This document shows, piece after piece, positions 30,604 through 39,884 of a stretch of DNA of 64,000 nt. The DNA is taken from positions 124,001-188,000 of the forward strand of contig NZ_BMNA01000003.1 in assembly GCF_014646215.1 (NCBI RefSeq). The letters are read 5' to 3'. The DNA is from Nakamurella endophytica (GTDB lineage: Bacteria; Actinomycetota; Actinomycetes; Mycobacteriales; Nakamurellaceae). The position numbers and the translations under genes were made by a program. The notes under the pieces are model-generated. The model did no database searches. It worked only from the letters and a program-made list of their open reading frames with translations, and was not told the origin of the DNA. The stretch's first letter is position 1. Each line of letters opens with the position of its first letter.

Positions 30604-30927
30604 ATGAGCACCAAGACCGTGACGGACGCCAGCTTCGCCAGCGACGTCCTCGCCTCCGACAAGCCGGTCATCGTCGACTTCTGGGCGACCTGGTGCGGCC
30701 CGTGCCGCATGGTCGCCCCGATCCTCGAGGAGATCGCCGACAAGCATCAGGACAAGGTGACCGTCGCGAAGCTCGACATCGACGCGAACCCGCAGATCGC
30801 CCAGCAGTACCAGATCCTGTCGATCCCGACGATGCTGGTCTTCCAGGGCGGCAAGCCGGTCAAGCAGGTCGTCGGCGCGAAGCCGAAGGCCGCGCTGCTG
30901 GCCGAGTTCGCCGACGTCCTGGCCTGA
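30604..30927 (+). CDS. trxA: Thioredoxin
   Basis: 107 residues, standard thioredoxin length. Active site W30-C31-G-P-C34 in VDFWATWCGPCRMVAP, cis-proline region SIPTMLVF, and the usual C-terminal helix. It reduces cytoplasmic protein disulfides and is recycled by TrxB. GAGAGGA lies 6 nt before the ATG. A very strong hairpin follows about 60 bp after the stop and probably ends the trxBA transcript before cwlM. Confidence 0.98.
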   Translation: MSTKTVTDASFASDVLASDKPVIVDFWATWCGPCRMVAPILEEIADKHQDKVTVAKLDIDANPQIAQQYQILSIPTMLVFQGGKPVKQVVGAKPKAALLAEFADVLA

Positions 30928-30984
30928 CGCACACCGCCGGACTCGGCGGCCGGGCGACCGGCCGCCCTGTCCCTCCGGCTCCGT

Positions 30985-31022
30985 CACGACGGCCGGGTCC
31001 CCCGCGGGACCCGGCCGTCGTG
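30985..31022 (+). terminator. 17-bp perfect hairpin after trxA
   Basis: A 17-bp uninterrupted stem (first arm begins CACGACGGCCGGG) with loop CCGC. It lacks a T-tract, as many actinobacterial terminators do. It separates trxBA from cwlM. Confidence 0.75.
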
Positions 31023-31204
31023 CTGTCCGGACAGGCCGCGGACGGCCGGATCGACCCCGTGCGTCGTGCAGAATGAAGGACTGCGGTCGGGGGCGCTCAC
31101 GGGCCCGCGACCACCCGCAGTGCCAGCCCGCACCCACCCGCCAATGCACACCCGTGCCGAGCCGTGCCGACCCGTGCCTGCCCGCGCCGTGCGGCGGACG
31201 GCGG

Positions 31205-31210
31205 TAGGGT
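31205..31210 (+). promoter_or_regulatory. Candidate -10 box for cwlM
   Basis: TAGGGT, about 55 bp before the cwlM ATG. A small inverted repeat (GTCCGGCGGAC) and the ribosome site AGAGGAG lie between. The rest of this 338-bp gap holds GTGCC-rich direct repeats and nothing gene-like. Confidence 0.4.
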
Positions 31211-31265
31211 CGCCGCACTGCCCAGCACCCCGCCGTCCGGCGGACGACGGAGTGAGAGGAGAGCG

Positions 31266-32441
31266 ATGCTGCGACGAGGCGACCGTGGTCAAGCCGTGGC
31301 CCACGTCCGCAGCGCCCTCGCCAGCCTCGGCTACCTGTCGCTGGACACCGTCCCCGGGTCGCTGCACCGGCCGGATCCCGATGCCGCCGTGTTCGACGAC
31401 GAGGTGGATCGCGCGGTGCGGGCCTTCCAGCAGCAGCGCGGGCTGATCGTCGACGGCATCGTCGGCCCGGCCACGACGCGCTCGCTCACCGACGCCCGGT
31501 GGTCCCTCGGCGACCGGACGCTGACCTACACCCTGTCCTCGCCGATGAGCGGCGACGACGTGATGGCCCTACAGGTACGGCTCACCGAGATGGGCTACAA
31601 CGTCGGGCGGCCCGACGGCGTGTTCGGTCCGTCCACCGACGGCGGCGTCCGGGCCTTCCAGCGGGACCGGGGCATCGTCCCGGACGGCGTCTTCGGCGCC
31701 GAGACCCTGCGCGAGCTGTCCTGGATGCGTCCCAAGGCGACCGGCGGCCGGCCCGTCTACCTGCGCGAGCACCACACCGTGCGGCAGTCGGGACCGCGGC
31801 TGCGCGGCAAGCGCATCGTCATCGACCCCGCCCACGGCGGCGCGGACCCGGGCTGGACCGTCCGCGACGGCGACCGCGAGGTGCGCGCCGCCGACCTGCT
31901 GTTCGACCTGGCCCGGCGGCTCGAGGGCCGGATGGAGGCCACCGGGATGAGCACGTTCCTCACCCGCGGGCCGCAGCAGAACCCGTCACCGGAGGACCGG
32001 GCCGGCATCGCGAACACCGTCGACGCGGACCTGCTCATCTCGCTGCACATCGACGGGCACGGGTCGCCGCTGGCCTCCGGGCTGGCCACCTTCCACTTCG
32101 GCTCCGACTCCGGGCGCACGTCCACGGTCGGCGAGACCCTGGCCGAGCTGGTCCAGCGCGAGCTCGTCGCCCGCACCCGGATGACCGACGGCCGCGTGCA
32201 CCACAAGACCTGGGACATCCTGCGGATGTCCCGCATGCCGGCGATCCAGGTCGAGCTCGGCTACCTGACCAACCCCGACGACCGGGCCCGGCTGTGCACC
32301 GACGAGTTCCGCAACACCCTGGCCGACGGCATCCTGGTGGCCGTCAAGCGGCTGTACATGGACGGCCGCGACGACCCGCACACCGGCACCTTCACCTTCT
32401 CCGACCTGCTCGCGCACGAGCAGTCCGTCCGCGGGGCCTGA
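31266..32441 (+). CDS. cwlM: CwlM-like amidase-fold regulator of peptidoglycan synthesis
   Basis: 391 residues. Two peptidoglycan-binding-1 domains (about 8-75 and 95-155, with GLIVDGIVGPAT and RPDGVFGPSTDGG) precede an amidase_3 domain (about 180-372). Amidase zinc-site positions are retained: H190 in DPAHGG, H261 in SLHIDGHG and E330 in QVELGYLT. There is no signal peptide, so the protein is cytoplasmic. In mycobacteria cytoplasmic CwlM is phosphorylated by PknB and stimulates MurA rather than cutting the wall; the conserved position after trxA supports the same role. The Thr-containing tail (HTGTFTFSDLL) could be the phosphorylated region. The start has AGAGGAG upstream. Confidence 0.92.
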   Translation: MLRRGDRGQAVAHVRSALASLGYLSLDTVPGSLHRPDPDAAVFDDEVDRAVRAFQQQRGLIVDGIVGPATTRSLTDARWSLGDRTLTYTLSSPMSGDDVMALQVRLTEMGYNVGRPDGVFGPSTDGGVRAFQRDRGIVPDGVFGAETLRELSWMRPKATGGRPVYLREHHTVRQSGPRLRGKRIVIDPAHGGADPGWTVRDGDREVRAADLLFDLARRLEGRMEATGMSTFLTRGPQQNPSPEDRAGIANTVDADLLISLHIDGHGSPLASGLATFHFGSDSGRTSTVGETLAELVQRELVARTRMTDGRVHHKTWDILRMSRMPAIQVELGYLTNPDDRARLCTDEFRNTLADGILVAVKRLYMDGRDDPHTGTFTFSDLLAHEQSVRGA

Positions 32442-32508
32442 CTGCGGGCGGGCGCCCGCCGGCCGCCCCGCGGCGCGACCGGTGAGGCGCGGCGGCCGCC
32501 TCCGCCCG

Positions 32509-32560
32509 CTCCTGCAGCATCGCGACGTCCGGGGCCGTCCACTCCTGCAACATCGCGACG
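32509..32560 (-). repeat. Pair of 19-bp direct repeats in intergenic DNA
   Basis: CTCCTGCARCATCGCGACG occurs at 32509-32527 and 32542-32560, differing at one base and spaced 33 bp. On the minus strand it reads CGTCGCGATGTTGCAGGAG. It resembles dispersed intergenic repeats I remember from related actinobacteria. The remaining part of this 339-bp gap shows a GC hairpin after cwlM and no gene. Confidence 0.6.
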
Positions 32561-32780
32561 CCGGGCCGCCCACCCTGGTGGGCGACCGGGTGGACCGAGG
32601 CGCGTCGCGGTTCCTGTCCACGCTCCGACGATTGGCTGTCGGTGGCCTGGGGTACGAACACTGTGGTCCGGGTCACAGGCGACCCAGTCCGCCGGCTGAC
32701 CGGGACCAGCGCGCGTGGATCCACCTGCGCCGCCCCGGTCGCAGCGCCGCCTCCGGTGCTGCCCGTCCCAAGGGAGCCGT

Positions 32781-34058
32781 ATGACCTCTCTGCTCCGCCG
32801 ACGCCTCGGAGCTCTCGGCGTCGTCCTGTCCGTCGTGACCGTCGGGCTGGTCGCCACGGCCACCAGCGCGGCCGCCTCGCAGGCGCACCCGCTGGCCTCG
32901 TCGACCCGGTTCTTCACCCCCAAGCCGCCACCCGGGTCGGTCGAGCAGGTCGCCGACCTGCTGCGCGCCGGCCGCTACGGCGACGCCATCGGCATCGCCC
33001 GCATGATCGCCACTCCGCAGGCGGTCTGGTTCACCTCGGGGACCCCCAAGGAGGTCCGGAAGGCGGTCCACAGCACGGTCGCCCAGGCCACCGCGCAGCA
33101 CGCCGTCCCGACCCTGGTCGTCTACAACGTCCCCGGTCGCGACTGCTCCCAGTACTCGTCCGGCGGCGCCGGCAGCGACGCCGCCTACCGGGCCTGGATC
33201 GACGGGTTCGCCGCCGGGCTGCGCAAGGACCAGCGGGTGATCGTCGTCGTCGAGCCCGACGGGCTGGCCAACCTGCCGTCGGACTGCCCCGCGGCGTACC
33301 CCGGCCAGGACGTGGCGGCACTGACCAAGGGCCGCATCGCGGACATCAAGTACGCGGGCGAGCGCATCCTCAAGGCCAACAGCAAGGCGCTGGTCTACCT
33401 GGACGCCGGGCACAGCGCGTGGCACTCGGTCGGTGACATCTCGCAGCGGCTCGACCAGGCCGGGGTGCGGCAGTTCCAGGGCTTCTCGCTGAACGTCTCG
33501 AATTACCAGCCGACACCGCAGCTGATCCAGTACGCGTCGTGGATCTCCAAGTGCATCTACTACGTGCACAACGCCGCCCCGAATAACGGCGCCAACGTCG
33601 GCCAGTACGGCAACTGCGCGAGCCAGTACTACCCGGCCAGCCCGAACGACTACGGCACCTGGAAGCTGACCGACGCCTGGTACGCCGCCAACGTCGACAA
33701 GGCCGCCGGTCACCCGACCAGCGCGTCGCAGGTCGCGCACGCCGTCCTGGACACCAGCCGCAACGGCCAGGGCCCCTGGACGCCGCCGGCCACCGCGAAC
33801 TACCCGGACCCGCAGACCTGGTGCAACCCGCCGGGACGCGGGCTCGGCCTGCGGCCGACGGCGCGGACCGGACACGCCTGGATCGACGCCTACCTGTGGA
33901 TCAAGACCCCGGGGCAGTCGGACGGCCAGTGCAACCGCGGCGTCGCGGGCAGCACCACGGATCCGGAGTGGGGCGGCATCACCGACCCCGCCGCCGGTGC
34001 CTGGTTCGGCCAGCAGGCCCTGCAGCTGGTCCGGCTGGCCAACCCGCGGTCGAGCTGA
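32781..34058 (+). CDS. Secreted glycoside hydrolase family 6 (cellulase)
   Basis: 425 residues. A Sec signal peptide (MTSLLRRRLGALGVVLSVVT... to SAAAS, about 1-38) precedes a GH6 domain covering the rest. GH6 landmarks are VVYNVPGRDCSQYSSGG with the catalytic-acid region, VVVEPDGLANLPSDC, FSLNVSNYQPT, and the end block GQCNRGVAG with DPEWGG. No cellulose-binding module is attached. It should cut beta-1,4-glucan outside the cell; endo or exo action cannot be told. GGGAG precedes the ATG. A GH88/105 gene starts 22 bp downstream, suggesting a small plant-polysaccharide operon. No CebR-type operator was seen. Confidence 0.93.
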   Translation: MTSLLRRRLGALGVVLSVVTVGLVATATSAAASQAHPLASSTRFFTPKPPPGSVEQVADLLRAGRYGDAIGIARMIATPQAVWFTSGTPKEVRKAVHSTVAQATAQHAVPTLVVYNVPGRDCSQYSSGGAGSDAAYRAWIDGFAAGLRKDQRVIVVVEPDGLANLPSDCPAAYPGQDVAALTKGRIADIKYAGERILKANSKALVYLDAGHSAWHSVGDISQRLDQAGVRQFQGFSLNVSNYQPTPQLIQYASWISKCIYYVHNAAPNNGANVGQYGNCASQYYPASPNDYGTWKLTDAWYAANVDKAAGHPTSASQVAHAVLDTSRNGQGPWTPPATANYPDPQTWCNPPGRGLGLRPTARTGHAWIDAYLWIKTPGQSDGQCNRGVAGSTTDPEWGGITDPAAGAWFGQQALQLVRLANPRSS

Positions 34059-34080
34059 CCCGGCGCCGGTCCGTCCGGCG

Positions 34081-35040
34081 GTGACGGACGACCCCCAGCG
34101 CGAGCAGGACCCGACCTTCCGGGTCCTGCTCGCGCTGCTGTCCGTCCAGCGCCGCTCCTGGGAACAGGGCGTCGCCACGCACGCCCTGCTGGACCTGGAG
34201 CGGTGGGACGAGGCGGTCGTGATGGCGCGGGACGCCGTCGCGCTGCAGTCGGTCGACGGCCGGCTCGGCGAGGTGGGCGACAACGCCGTGAACGGCGCCG
34301 CGAACCTCGAGGCGGTGCGGTGGCTCGCCGCGTCCCGCGGCGACGCCCAGGCCGCCCGCGCCGCCGCCCGCCAGCTCCACTGGCTGCTGCACACCGCGCC
34401 GCGGGCCGCGGACGGCACGGTGTTCCACGTCGGGCGCCAGGTGTGGGTCGACAGCGTGTACATGTTGGTTCCGGCGCTGGTGTCCGGCGGTCGCCCGGAC
34501 GAGGCGGCCCGGCAGCTGGCCGGCCACCGGCGCCGGCTGTTCGACGAGGTCGCCGGCCTGTGCGCGCACGTCTGGGACGAGGACGGCGCCCGGCTGCGCC
34601 GGCCGGTCCACTGGGGCACGGGCAACGGCTGGGTGGCCGCCGGGCTGGCCCGGGCCCTGCACACCGCCGGCCACCGGGACCGGACCTGGACGGTGGACGC
34701 CGCGGCACACGCCGGGACGGTCGTCGACGCCTGCCTGGCCCACCGGGCGGCGTCCGGACTGTTCCACGACGTCGTCGACGACGACACCACCTTCGAGGAG
34801 TGCACGCTGGCGCTGCAGCTGGCGTACACGGCCGCCACCGGAACGGCCGACGGCTGGCTGCCGTCCCGGTATGCGGACACCGCCCGGTCCCTGCTGGAGA
34901 CCGGCCGCCGGCACGTCGACCCGGACGGCTTCGTCCGCCCGGTCTGCGGCGCTCCGCACTTCGACCGTCCCGGGACGTCGGCGGAGGGGCAGGCCTTCTA
35001 TCTGCTCGCCACCGCCGCCGTCCGACGTCTCGACAGCTGA
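34081..35040 (+). CDS. Glycoside hydrolase family 88/105 (unsaturated uronyl hydrolase-like)
   Basis: 319 residues of an (alpha/alpha)6-barrel-like protein. Segments WVDSVYMLVPAL, VHWGTGNGWVAAGLARAL and a late LPSRYADTA region match the YteR/YesR (GH105) pattern, where the Asp in the first segment is catalytic. Such enzymes act on unsaturated galacturonyl or glucuronyl oligosaccharides released by lyases. No signal peptide is visible, so it works in the cytoplasm on imported fragments or the substrate differs. The GTG start lies 22 bp after the cellulase stop, in the same operon. Family assignment is good; substrate is not certain. Confidence 0.82.
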   Translation: MTDDPQREQDPTFRVLLALLSVQRRSWEQGVATHALLDLERWDEAVVMARDAVALQSVDGRLGEVGDNAVNGAANLEAVRWLAASRGDAQAARAAARQLHWLLHTAPRAADGTVFHVGRQVWVDSVYMLVPALVSGGRPDEAARQLAGHRRRLFDEVAGLCAHVWDEDGARLRRPVHWGTGNGWVAAGLARALHTAGHRDRTWTVDAAAHAGTVVDACLAHRAASGLFHDVVDDDTTFEECTLALQLAYTAATGTADGWLPSRYADTARSLLETGRRHVDPDGFVRPVCGAPHFDRPGTSAEGQAFYLLATAAVRRLDS

Positions 35041-35168
35041 GCGCGCCGAGTTCCGCCGATCGGTGGACAGCGTCGTCCGCCAGCGCGTCCATCGAGCGGC
35101 CGACCCGTCTGCGCGACGCCGCCGGAGAGGCTGCTGTCGGCAACAGGGCGAAGGACGGGAGTCGGGAC

Positions 35169-35600
35169 ATGAACGGGACACTGCGCCGGATGGCGTCGAC
35201 GACGGCGGCCGCCGGGCTGGCCGCGGGCCTGGTGCTGGCCGGCAGCGGGGTGGCCCTGGGGGACGCGACGCCGGTCGCCGCCGCGGCGCCGTACCAGGTC
35301 ACCGCCGGTCCCTACACCCTCGGCCGGTTCTCGACCGTCGACCTGACCCTGCAGTGCCGGCCCGGCTACCACCTCGCCGGGTACGCCGGCGGCCAGGAGA
35401 ACCTGTACGCCACCGCGGCCCCCCTGACGGTCAGCGGGTCCTGGGTGACCGGGGAGGGCGGCGCGGTCTCCGGCGGCACCGGCATCCCCGGCGGTGAGAG
35501 CTTCCGGCCGGCCGTGAACAGCCTCTCCGCGACCCTGCGCAACTGGAACCCGTTCTCGGCCGAGACCGCGACGGCCAGCTACACCTGCGATCCCGACTGA
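35169..35600 (+). CDS. Small secreted protein of unknown function
   Basis: 143 residues. A clear signal peptide (MNGTLRRMASTTAAAGLAAG with cleavage near VALGDA or VAAAA) is followed by about 100 residues containing a probable disulfide pair (TLQCRPGYHLAG near the start and SYTCDPD at the end). The mature protein looks like a small beta-rich extracellular domain. I do not recognise a family. GGGAG precedes the ATG. It lies 128 bp after the GH88/105 gene in the same direction and may belong to the same secreted set. It is convergent with the aminopeptidase gene, with only 22 bp between. Confidence 0.7.
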   Translation: MNGTLRRMASTTAAAGLAAGLVLAGSGVALGDATPVAAAAPYQVTAGPYTLGRFSTVDLTLQCRPGYHLAGYAGGQENLYATAAPLTVSGSWVTGEGGAVSGGTGIPGGESFRPAVNSLSATLRNWNPFSAETATASYTCDPD

Positions 35601-35601
35601 C

Positions 35602-35616
35602 GCGGTCGCCGACCGC
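35602..35616. terminator. Short hairpin between convergent genes
   Basis: GCGGTC-GCC-GACCGC, a perfect 6-bp stem filling most of the 22-bp gap between two converging genes. It may serve both directions; it lacks a T-tract. Confidence 0.3.
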
Positions 35617-35622
35617 CGGGTC

Positions 35623-37035
35623 TCAGTCCCCGGCCAGCCCGGTGAGCAGCCGCAGCAGCGTCCGGACGCCGAACCCGGTGGCGCCGTCCCCGGAGGCGTC
35701 CCCGACCCAGGCCGGCCCGGCGATGTCGCCGTGCACCCAGGGGATCTCCGGCGGGACGAACGCGTCGAGGAACAGCGCGGCGGTGATCGCCCGGCCGGAG
35801 TCGTGTAGCGGGTGGTTGCGCATGCCCGACGGCGTCCGCATCTGCGCCTGGTAGCGGCGGTCGAAGGGCAGCGGCCACCACGGTTCGCCCGCCTCGGCGC
35901 CGGCCCGCAGCAGCCGGTCGGTCAGCGGCCCGTCCCGGCCGACCAGACCGCCGATCTCCGGGCCCAGTCCGATGATCACCTGGTAGGTCAGCGTCGCCAG
36001 GTCCACCAGCAGGTCCGGGCGGGTGCGGGAAGCCAGCACGAGGGCGTCGGCGAGCAGCAGCCGGCCCTCGAAGTCGGTGTCCAGGATCTGGATCTCCGTG
36101 CCGTCCGCGGCGGTCACGACGTCCCCGGGCCGGGTGGCGCGGCCGCCGGGCAGGTTCTCCGCGAAGGGCAGCACCGCATGCACGGTCAGCCGGGGAGCCA
36201 GCCGGGGCAGGACCGCCATGACCGCGAGCACGGCCGCGGCCCCGGCCATGTCGTTGCGCATGGGCATCATCGCCGCCGGCGACTTCAACGACAGCCCGCC
36301 GCTGTCGAAGGTGACGCCCTTGCCGGTCAGCGCCACCGTCCGGGAGGGCGCCTGGCCGCGGTAGGTGAGGGTGACCAGCCGCGGCGGGTGCGTGGATCCG
36401 GCCCCGACGGCGAGGATGCCGCCGCAGCCGGCGCGGCGCAGGCCGTCCTCGTCGAGCACCTCCACCTCGAGCCCGGCGTCCGCGGCCACCCGCGCCGCCC
36501 GCTCGGCGGCCTCCGCCGGGGTCAGCACGTTCGCCGGGGCGTTGGTCAGCACCCTGGCGAGCGCGGTCGCCTGCGCGGCGGCGACGCCGGCCTCCACCGC
36601 GGTCGCCAGGCCGTCGGCGGCCGGCAGCACCAGCGGGGCCGCCGTGGTCCGGCCGGACACCACACCGTCGATCCAGGCGGCCGTCAGCGTCGCGGCGTCG
36701 CCGGGACCGGCGAGGGCCTCGACCAGCACGGGGTCGTCCCCGGTGATCGCAGCGCCGGCCGCCCGCCCGGCGCGGAGCAAGGTCTCCGGCGTGCGGCCGT
36801 CCGCCGGGCCGACGCCGACCAGCAGCACGGACGGGTCGTCCGGGTCCGTGGCCAGCTCGCCGAGCCCGCCGCCGAACGGCAGCCAGGACGCCGCCCCGGG
36901 CGGCCGCTGGTCGACGGCCCGGATCCGCCGCGCCGGCCGCGGATCGTCCTCCGCCCGGCGCACCTGGGGGTCGCCCGCCACCGCGGCCGCAGCCGCCCGG
37001 TCCATCTCGGCGGGCCAGTCCCGCGCGCTGCTCAC
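35623..37035 (-). CDS. M17 leucyl aminopeptidase family protein
   Basis: 470 residues. The C-terminal catalytic domain has the two-metal site of M17 peptidases: K239 in GKGVTFDSGGLSLK, the aspartate in RNDMAGAAAV, and the signature ILDTDFEGRLLLADAL (D321, E323). The usual NTDAEGRL reads DTDFEGRL here, a divergence in a normally strict motif though the metal-binding Asp and Glu remain. The N-terminal domain is variable, as usual. It removes N-terminal residues from peptides in the cytoplasm. GTG 37035 is chosen because the longer in-frame reading is poorly coded; a GAGACT box lies 6 nt upstream. lon lies upstream in the same direction. Confidence 0.9.
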   Translation of the reverse strand: MSSARDWPAEMDRAAAAAVAGDPQVRRAEDDPRPARRIRAVDQRPPGAASWLPFGGGLGELATDPDDPSVLLVGVGPADGRTPETLLRAGRAAGAAITGDDPVLVEALAGPGDAATLTAAWIDGVVSGRTTAAPLVLPAADGLATAVEAGVAAAQATALARVLTNAPANVLTPAEAAERAARVAADAGLEVEVLDEDGLRRAGCGGILAVGAGSTHPPRLVTLTYRGQAPSRTVALTGKGVTFDSGGLSLKSPAAMMPMRNDMAGAAAVLAVMAVLPRLAPRLTVHAVLPFAENLPGGRATRPGDVVTAADGTEIQILDTDFEGRLLLADALVLASRTRPDLLVDLATLTYQVIIGLGPEIGGLVGRDGPLTDRLLRAGAEAGEPWWPLPFDRRYQAQMRTPSGMRNHPLHDSGRAITAALFLDAFVPPEIPWVHGDIAGPAWVGDASGDGATGFGVRTLLRLLTGLAGD

Positions 37036-37186
37036 CCGGTCAGTCTCCCCACCGGCCGCGCGCCCGGACCGCCGGGCACCGTCGTCGCGCCCTGGCCTGT
37101 GCGGCGCGCACGTCGGGACAGGGCGGAGGGACGCGACGGCCGTCACCGGCGGCGCGTGGAGCGCCGCGTGGAGCTCTGGACGCCGA

Positions 37187-37281
37187 CGCCGACAGGGACG
37201 CCGACAGGGACCCGACGGTGGCGCGGCCGCCGTCCTGCTGTCCTGCCGTGCTGCCGTCGGGCCGTCCTGCCGTCCTGCCGC
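37187..37281. repeat. Short tandem repeats between lon and the aminopeptidase gene
   Basis: This 292-bp gap contains two tandem copies of CGCCGACAGGGA (37187-37210) and a run of CTGCCGTC-like units (37231-37281). No gene or clear promoter is visible. Confidence 0.5.
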
Positions 37282-37327
37282 CCCGGGGGTCACCGCCGGG
37301 CGCCGGACTCCGATCCCACCTGCCGGA

Positions 37328-39724
37328 TCAGGCCGCCTGCGCCGCGGACGACTCCGCGGTGACCGCCGGCTCGAGGGCCGCCGCGACGATGTCGGCGACG
37401 TCGGTCATCGGCCGCACGTCCAGCGCCGCCAGCACCTCGGCGGGCACGTCGTCCAGGTCCGGCTCGTTGCGCTGCGGGATGAAGACGGTCGTCAACCCGG
37501 CCCGGGCAGCGGCCAGCAGCTTCTGCTTGACGCCCCCGATGGGCAGCACCCTGCCGTTGAGGGTGACCTCACCGGTCATCCCGACGTCCGACCGGACCGG
37601 TCGCCCGGTGGCCAGCGACGCCAGCGCCGTCACCATCGTGACGCCGGCGGACGGGCCGTCCTTCGGGACCGCGCCCGCGGGCACGTGCAGGTGCACGGTG
37701 CCCTCCAGCGCCGACAGCGCGTCGCGGTCCAGACCCAGCGCGGAGCCGTGCGACCGCAGGTAGGACAGCGCGATCTGCGCCGACTCCTTCATCACGTCGC
37801 CCAGCTGGCCGGTGAGGGTCAGCCCGCCGCGGCCGCCGTGCCCGCCGGTCGCGGTGTCGGCCGGCGGGACGGTGGTGGCCTCGATGAACAGGACGTCGCC
37901 GCCCATGCCGGTGACCGCGAGGCCGGTGGCCACCCCGGGTACCGCTGTCCGTTCCGCCGTCTCCGGGGTGAACCGCGGCCGACCGAGGTAGTCCCGGAGC
38001 TGCGCCGTGCCGATGGCCAGGGGCGCGGCAGCACCGTCGGCGAGCCGCACGGTCGCCTTGCGCAGCAGCTTCGCGAGGGCCCGCTCGAGCTGGCGGACGC
38101 CGGCCTCGCGGGTGTACTCGGTGGCGACCATGCGCAGCGCGTCGTCGTCGACGAGGACCTCGGCCGGGTCCACCGTGAGGCCGGCCCGCTCCACCTGGCG
38201 CGGCCACAGGTGCTGGCGCGCGATGGCGACCTTGTCCTCCTCGGTGTAGCCGTCGATCTGCACCAGCTCCATGCGGTCCAGCAGCGGCCCGGGGATGTTC
38301 TCGACGACGTTGGCCGTCGCCAGGAAGAGCACGTCGGACAGGTCGAGGTCGAACTCCAGGTAGTGGTCCCGGAAGGTGTGGTTCTGCGCCGGGTCGAGCA
38401 CCTCCAGCAGTGCGGAGGACGGATCGCCCCGATAATCCGAGCCCAGCTTGTCGATCTCGTCGAGCAGGACCACCGGGTTCATCGACCCGGCCTCGGTGAG
38501 CGCCCGGACCAGGCGGCCGGGCAGCGCGCCCACGTAGGTGCGCCGGTGGCCGCGGATCTCCGCCTCGTCCCGGACGCCGCCCAGCGACACCCGGACGAAC
38601 GTCCGTCCCAGCGCCCGGGCGATGCTCTCGCCCAGCGACGTCTTGCCCACTCCGGGAGGACCGGCGAGCGCCAGCACGGCACCCGACCCGCGGCCGCCGA
38701 CGACCTGCAGGCCGCGCGACGCGCGCCGGGACCGGACCGCCAGGTACTCGACGATGCGGTCCTTGACGTCCTCGAGGCCGTGGTGGTCGGCGTCCAGCAC
38801 CTGCCGGGCCGAGGCGACGTCGGTCCGGTCGTCGGTGCGCACGCCCCACGGCATCTCCAGCACGGTGTCCAGCCAGGTCCGGATCCAGCCGGATTCCGGG
38901 GACTGGTCGCTGGCCCGCTCGAGCTTGCCGACCTCGCGCAGCGCGGCCTTGGCGACGTCCTCGGGCAGGTCGGCGGCCTCCACGCGGGTCCGGTAGTCCG
39001 CAGCGCCGTCAGCGCCCTCGGGCCCGCTGTCCCCGAGCTCCTTGCGGATGGCCGCCAGCTGCTGCCGCAGCAGGAACTCGCGCTGGCTCTTCTCCATGCC
39101 CTTCCGGACGTCGCCGGCGATCTTGTCGGCGACCTCCTGCTCGGCCAGGTGGTCCCGCGTCCACTCGATCAGGACGGTCAGCCGGGCGTCCACGTCGGTG
39201 GTCTCCAGCAGCTGCCGCTTCTGCTCGGCCGACAGGTACGGAGCCCAGCCGGCGGTGTCGGCGAGCAGCGCCGGGTCGTCGATGGCCTCGACGGTGTCGA
39301 TGATCTGCCACGCGTTCCGCTTCTGCAGGGTCGCGACGACCAGGGCCTTGTACTCGGCGGCCAGCTTCGGGGTGCGCTCCGACGTGGTCGACGGGACGAT
39401 CTCCGCCTCCACCCACAGGGCGGACCCGGGACCGGTCACGCCGGTGCCGATGCGCGCACGGGACTCGGCGCGCAGCACGGCGCCCCGGGCTCCGCCGGGC
39501 AGCCGGCCGAGCTGCTCGACGGTCGCGACGGCGCCGAAGGTGGCGTAGCGGTCGGCAAGCCGCGGGGCGAGCAGCAGCCGCCCGTCCGAGCCGGCCTGGG
39601 CCGAGCTGATCGCCGCATCGGCAGCGTCGGACAGCTCGACCGGGACGACCATGCCCGGGAGCACCGCCTGGTCCGGTACAGGCAGGACAGGCAGGTGCAG
39701 GGTTTCGGTGTTCACCGTGTTCAC
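37328..39724 (-). CDS. lon: ATP-dependent protease Lon
   Basis: 798 residues, normal Lon length. The N-terminal LON substrate domain ([20 protein letters not shown]) is followed by the AAA+ module with Walker [10 protein letters not shown] (K361) and Walker [12 protein letters not shown], and the C-terminal Ser-Lys protease domain with PKDGPSAG (S692). It degrades misfolded and regulatory proteins in the cytoplasm. GTG 39724 is the start, supported by GAGGAG 6 nt upstream; any upstream in-frame start would cross the operator. A perfect HAIR element upstream predicts repression by HspR and induction by heat shock, as known for Streptomyces lon. Confidence 0.97.
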   Translation of the reverse strand: MNTVNTETLHLPVLPVPDQAVLPGMVVPVELSDAADAAISSAQAGSDGRLLLAPRLADRYATFGAVATVEQLGRLPGGARGAVLRAESRARIGTGVTGPGSALWVEAEIVPSTTSERTPKLAAEYKALVVATLQKRNAWQIIDTVEAIDDPALLADTAGWAPYLSAEQKRQLLETTDVDARLTVLIEWTRDHLAEQEVADKIAGDVRKGMEKSQREFLLRQQLAAIRKELGDSGPEGADGAADYRTRVEAADLPEDVAKAALREVGKLERASDQSPESGWIRTWLDTVLEMPWGVRTDDRTDVASARQVLDADHHGLEDVKDRIVEYLAVRSRRASRGLQVVGGRGSGAVLALAGPPGVGKTSLGESIARALGRTFVRVSLGGVRDEAEIRGHRRTYVGALPGRLVRALTEAGSMNPVVLLDEIDKLGSDYRGDPSSALLEVLDPAQNHTFRDHYLEFDLDLSDVLFLATANVVENIPGPLLDRMELVQIDGYTEEDKVAIARQHLWPRQVERAGLTVDPAEVLVDDDALRMVATEYTREAGVRQLERALAKLLRKATVRLADGAAAPLAIGTAQLRDYLGRPRFTPETAERTAVPGVATGLAVTGMGGDVLFIEATTVPPADTATGGHGGRGGLTLTGQLGDVMKESAQIALSYLRSHGSALGLDRDALSALEGTVHLHVPAGAVPKDGPSAGVTMVTALASLATGRPVRSDVGMTGEVTLNGRVLPIGGVKQKLLAAARAGLTTVFIPQRNEPDLDDVPAEVLAALDVRPMTDVADIVAAALEPAVTAESSAAQAA

Positions 39725-39742
39725 AGAGGTCTCCTCGAGAGA

Positions 39743-39763
39743 GTTGAGTCTGACCCACTCAAT
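39743..39763 (-). promoter_or_regulatory. HAIR element (HspR operator) upstream of lon
   Basis: On the minus strand TTGAGT-N7-ACTCAA, a perfect match to the inner bases of the CTTGAGT-N7-ACTCAAG consensus, 20-40 bp before the lon start. HspR represses dnaK, clpB and lon in Actinobacteria through this site. Confidence 0.85.
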
Positions 39764-39872
39764 GCGCACGGCCGGCCCGTTGTTCCGGTGGCTGACCCCG
39801 GTTCGCCGACGGCGAACCGAGGTGCGCCGGGGGCACGACGGCGCCGGCCGCCCCACCGTGGGGGCAGGCCCG

Positions 39873-39878
39873 GATACT
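39873..39878 (+). promoter_or_regulatory. Possible -10 box of a leaderless promoter
   Basis: GATACT, 6 nt before ATG 39885. It deviates from TANNNT at the first base. Confidence 0.35.
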
Positions 39879-39884
39879 GCGGTC

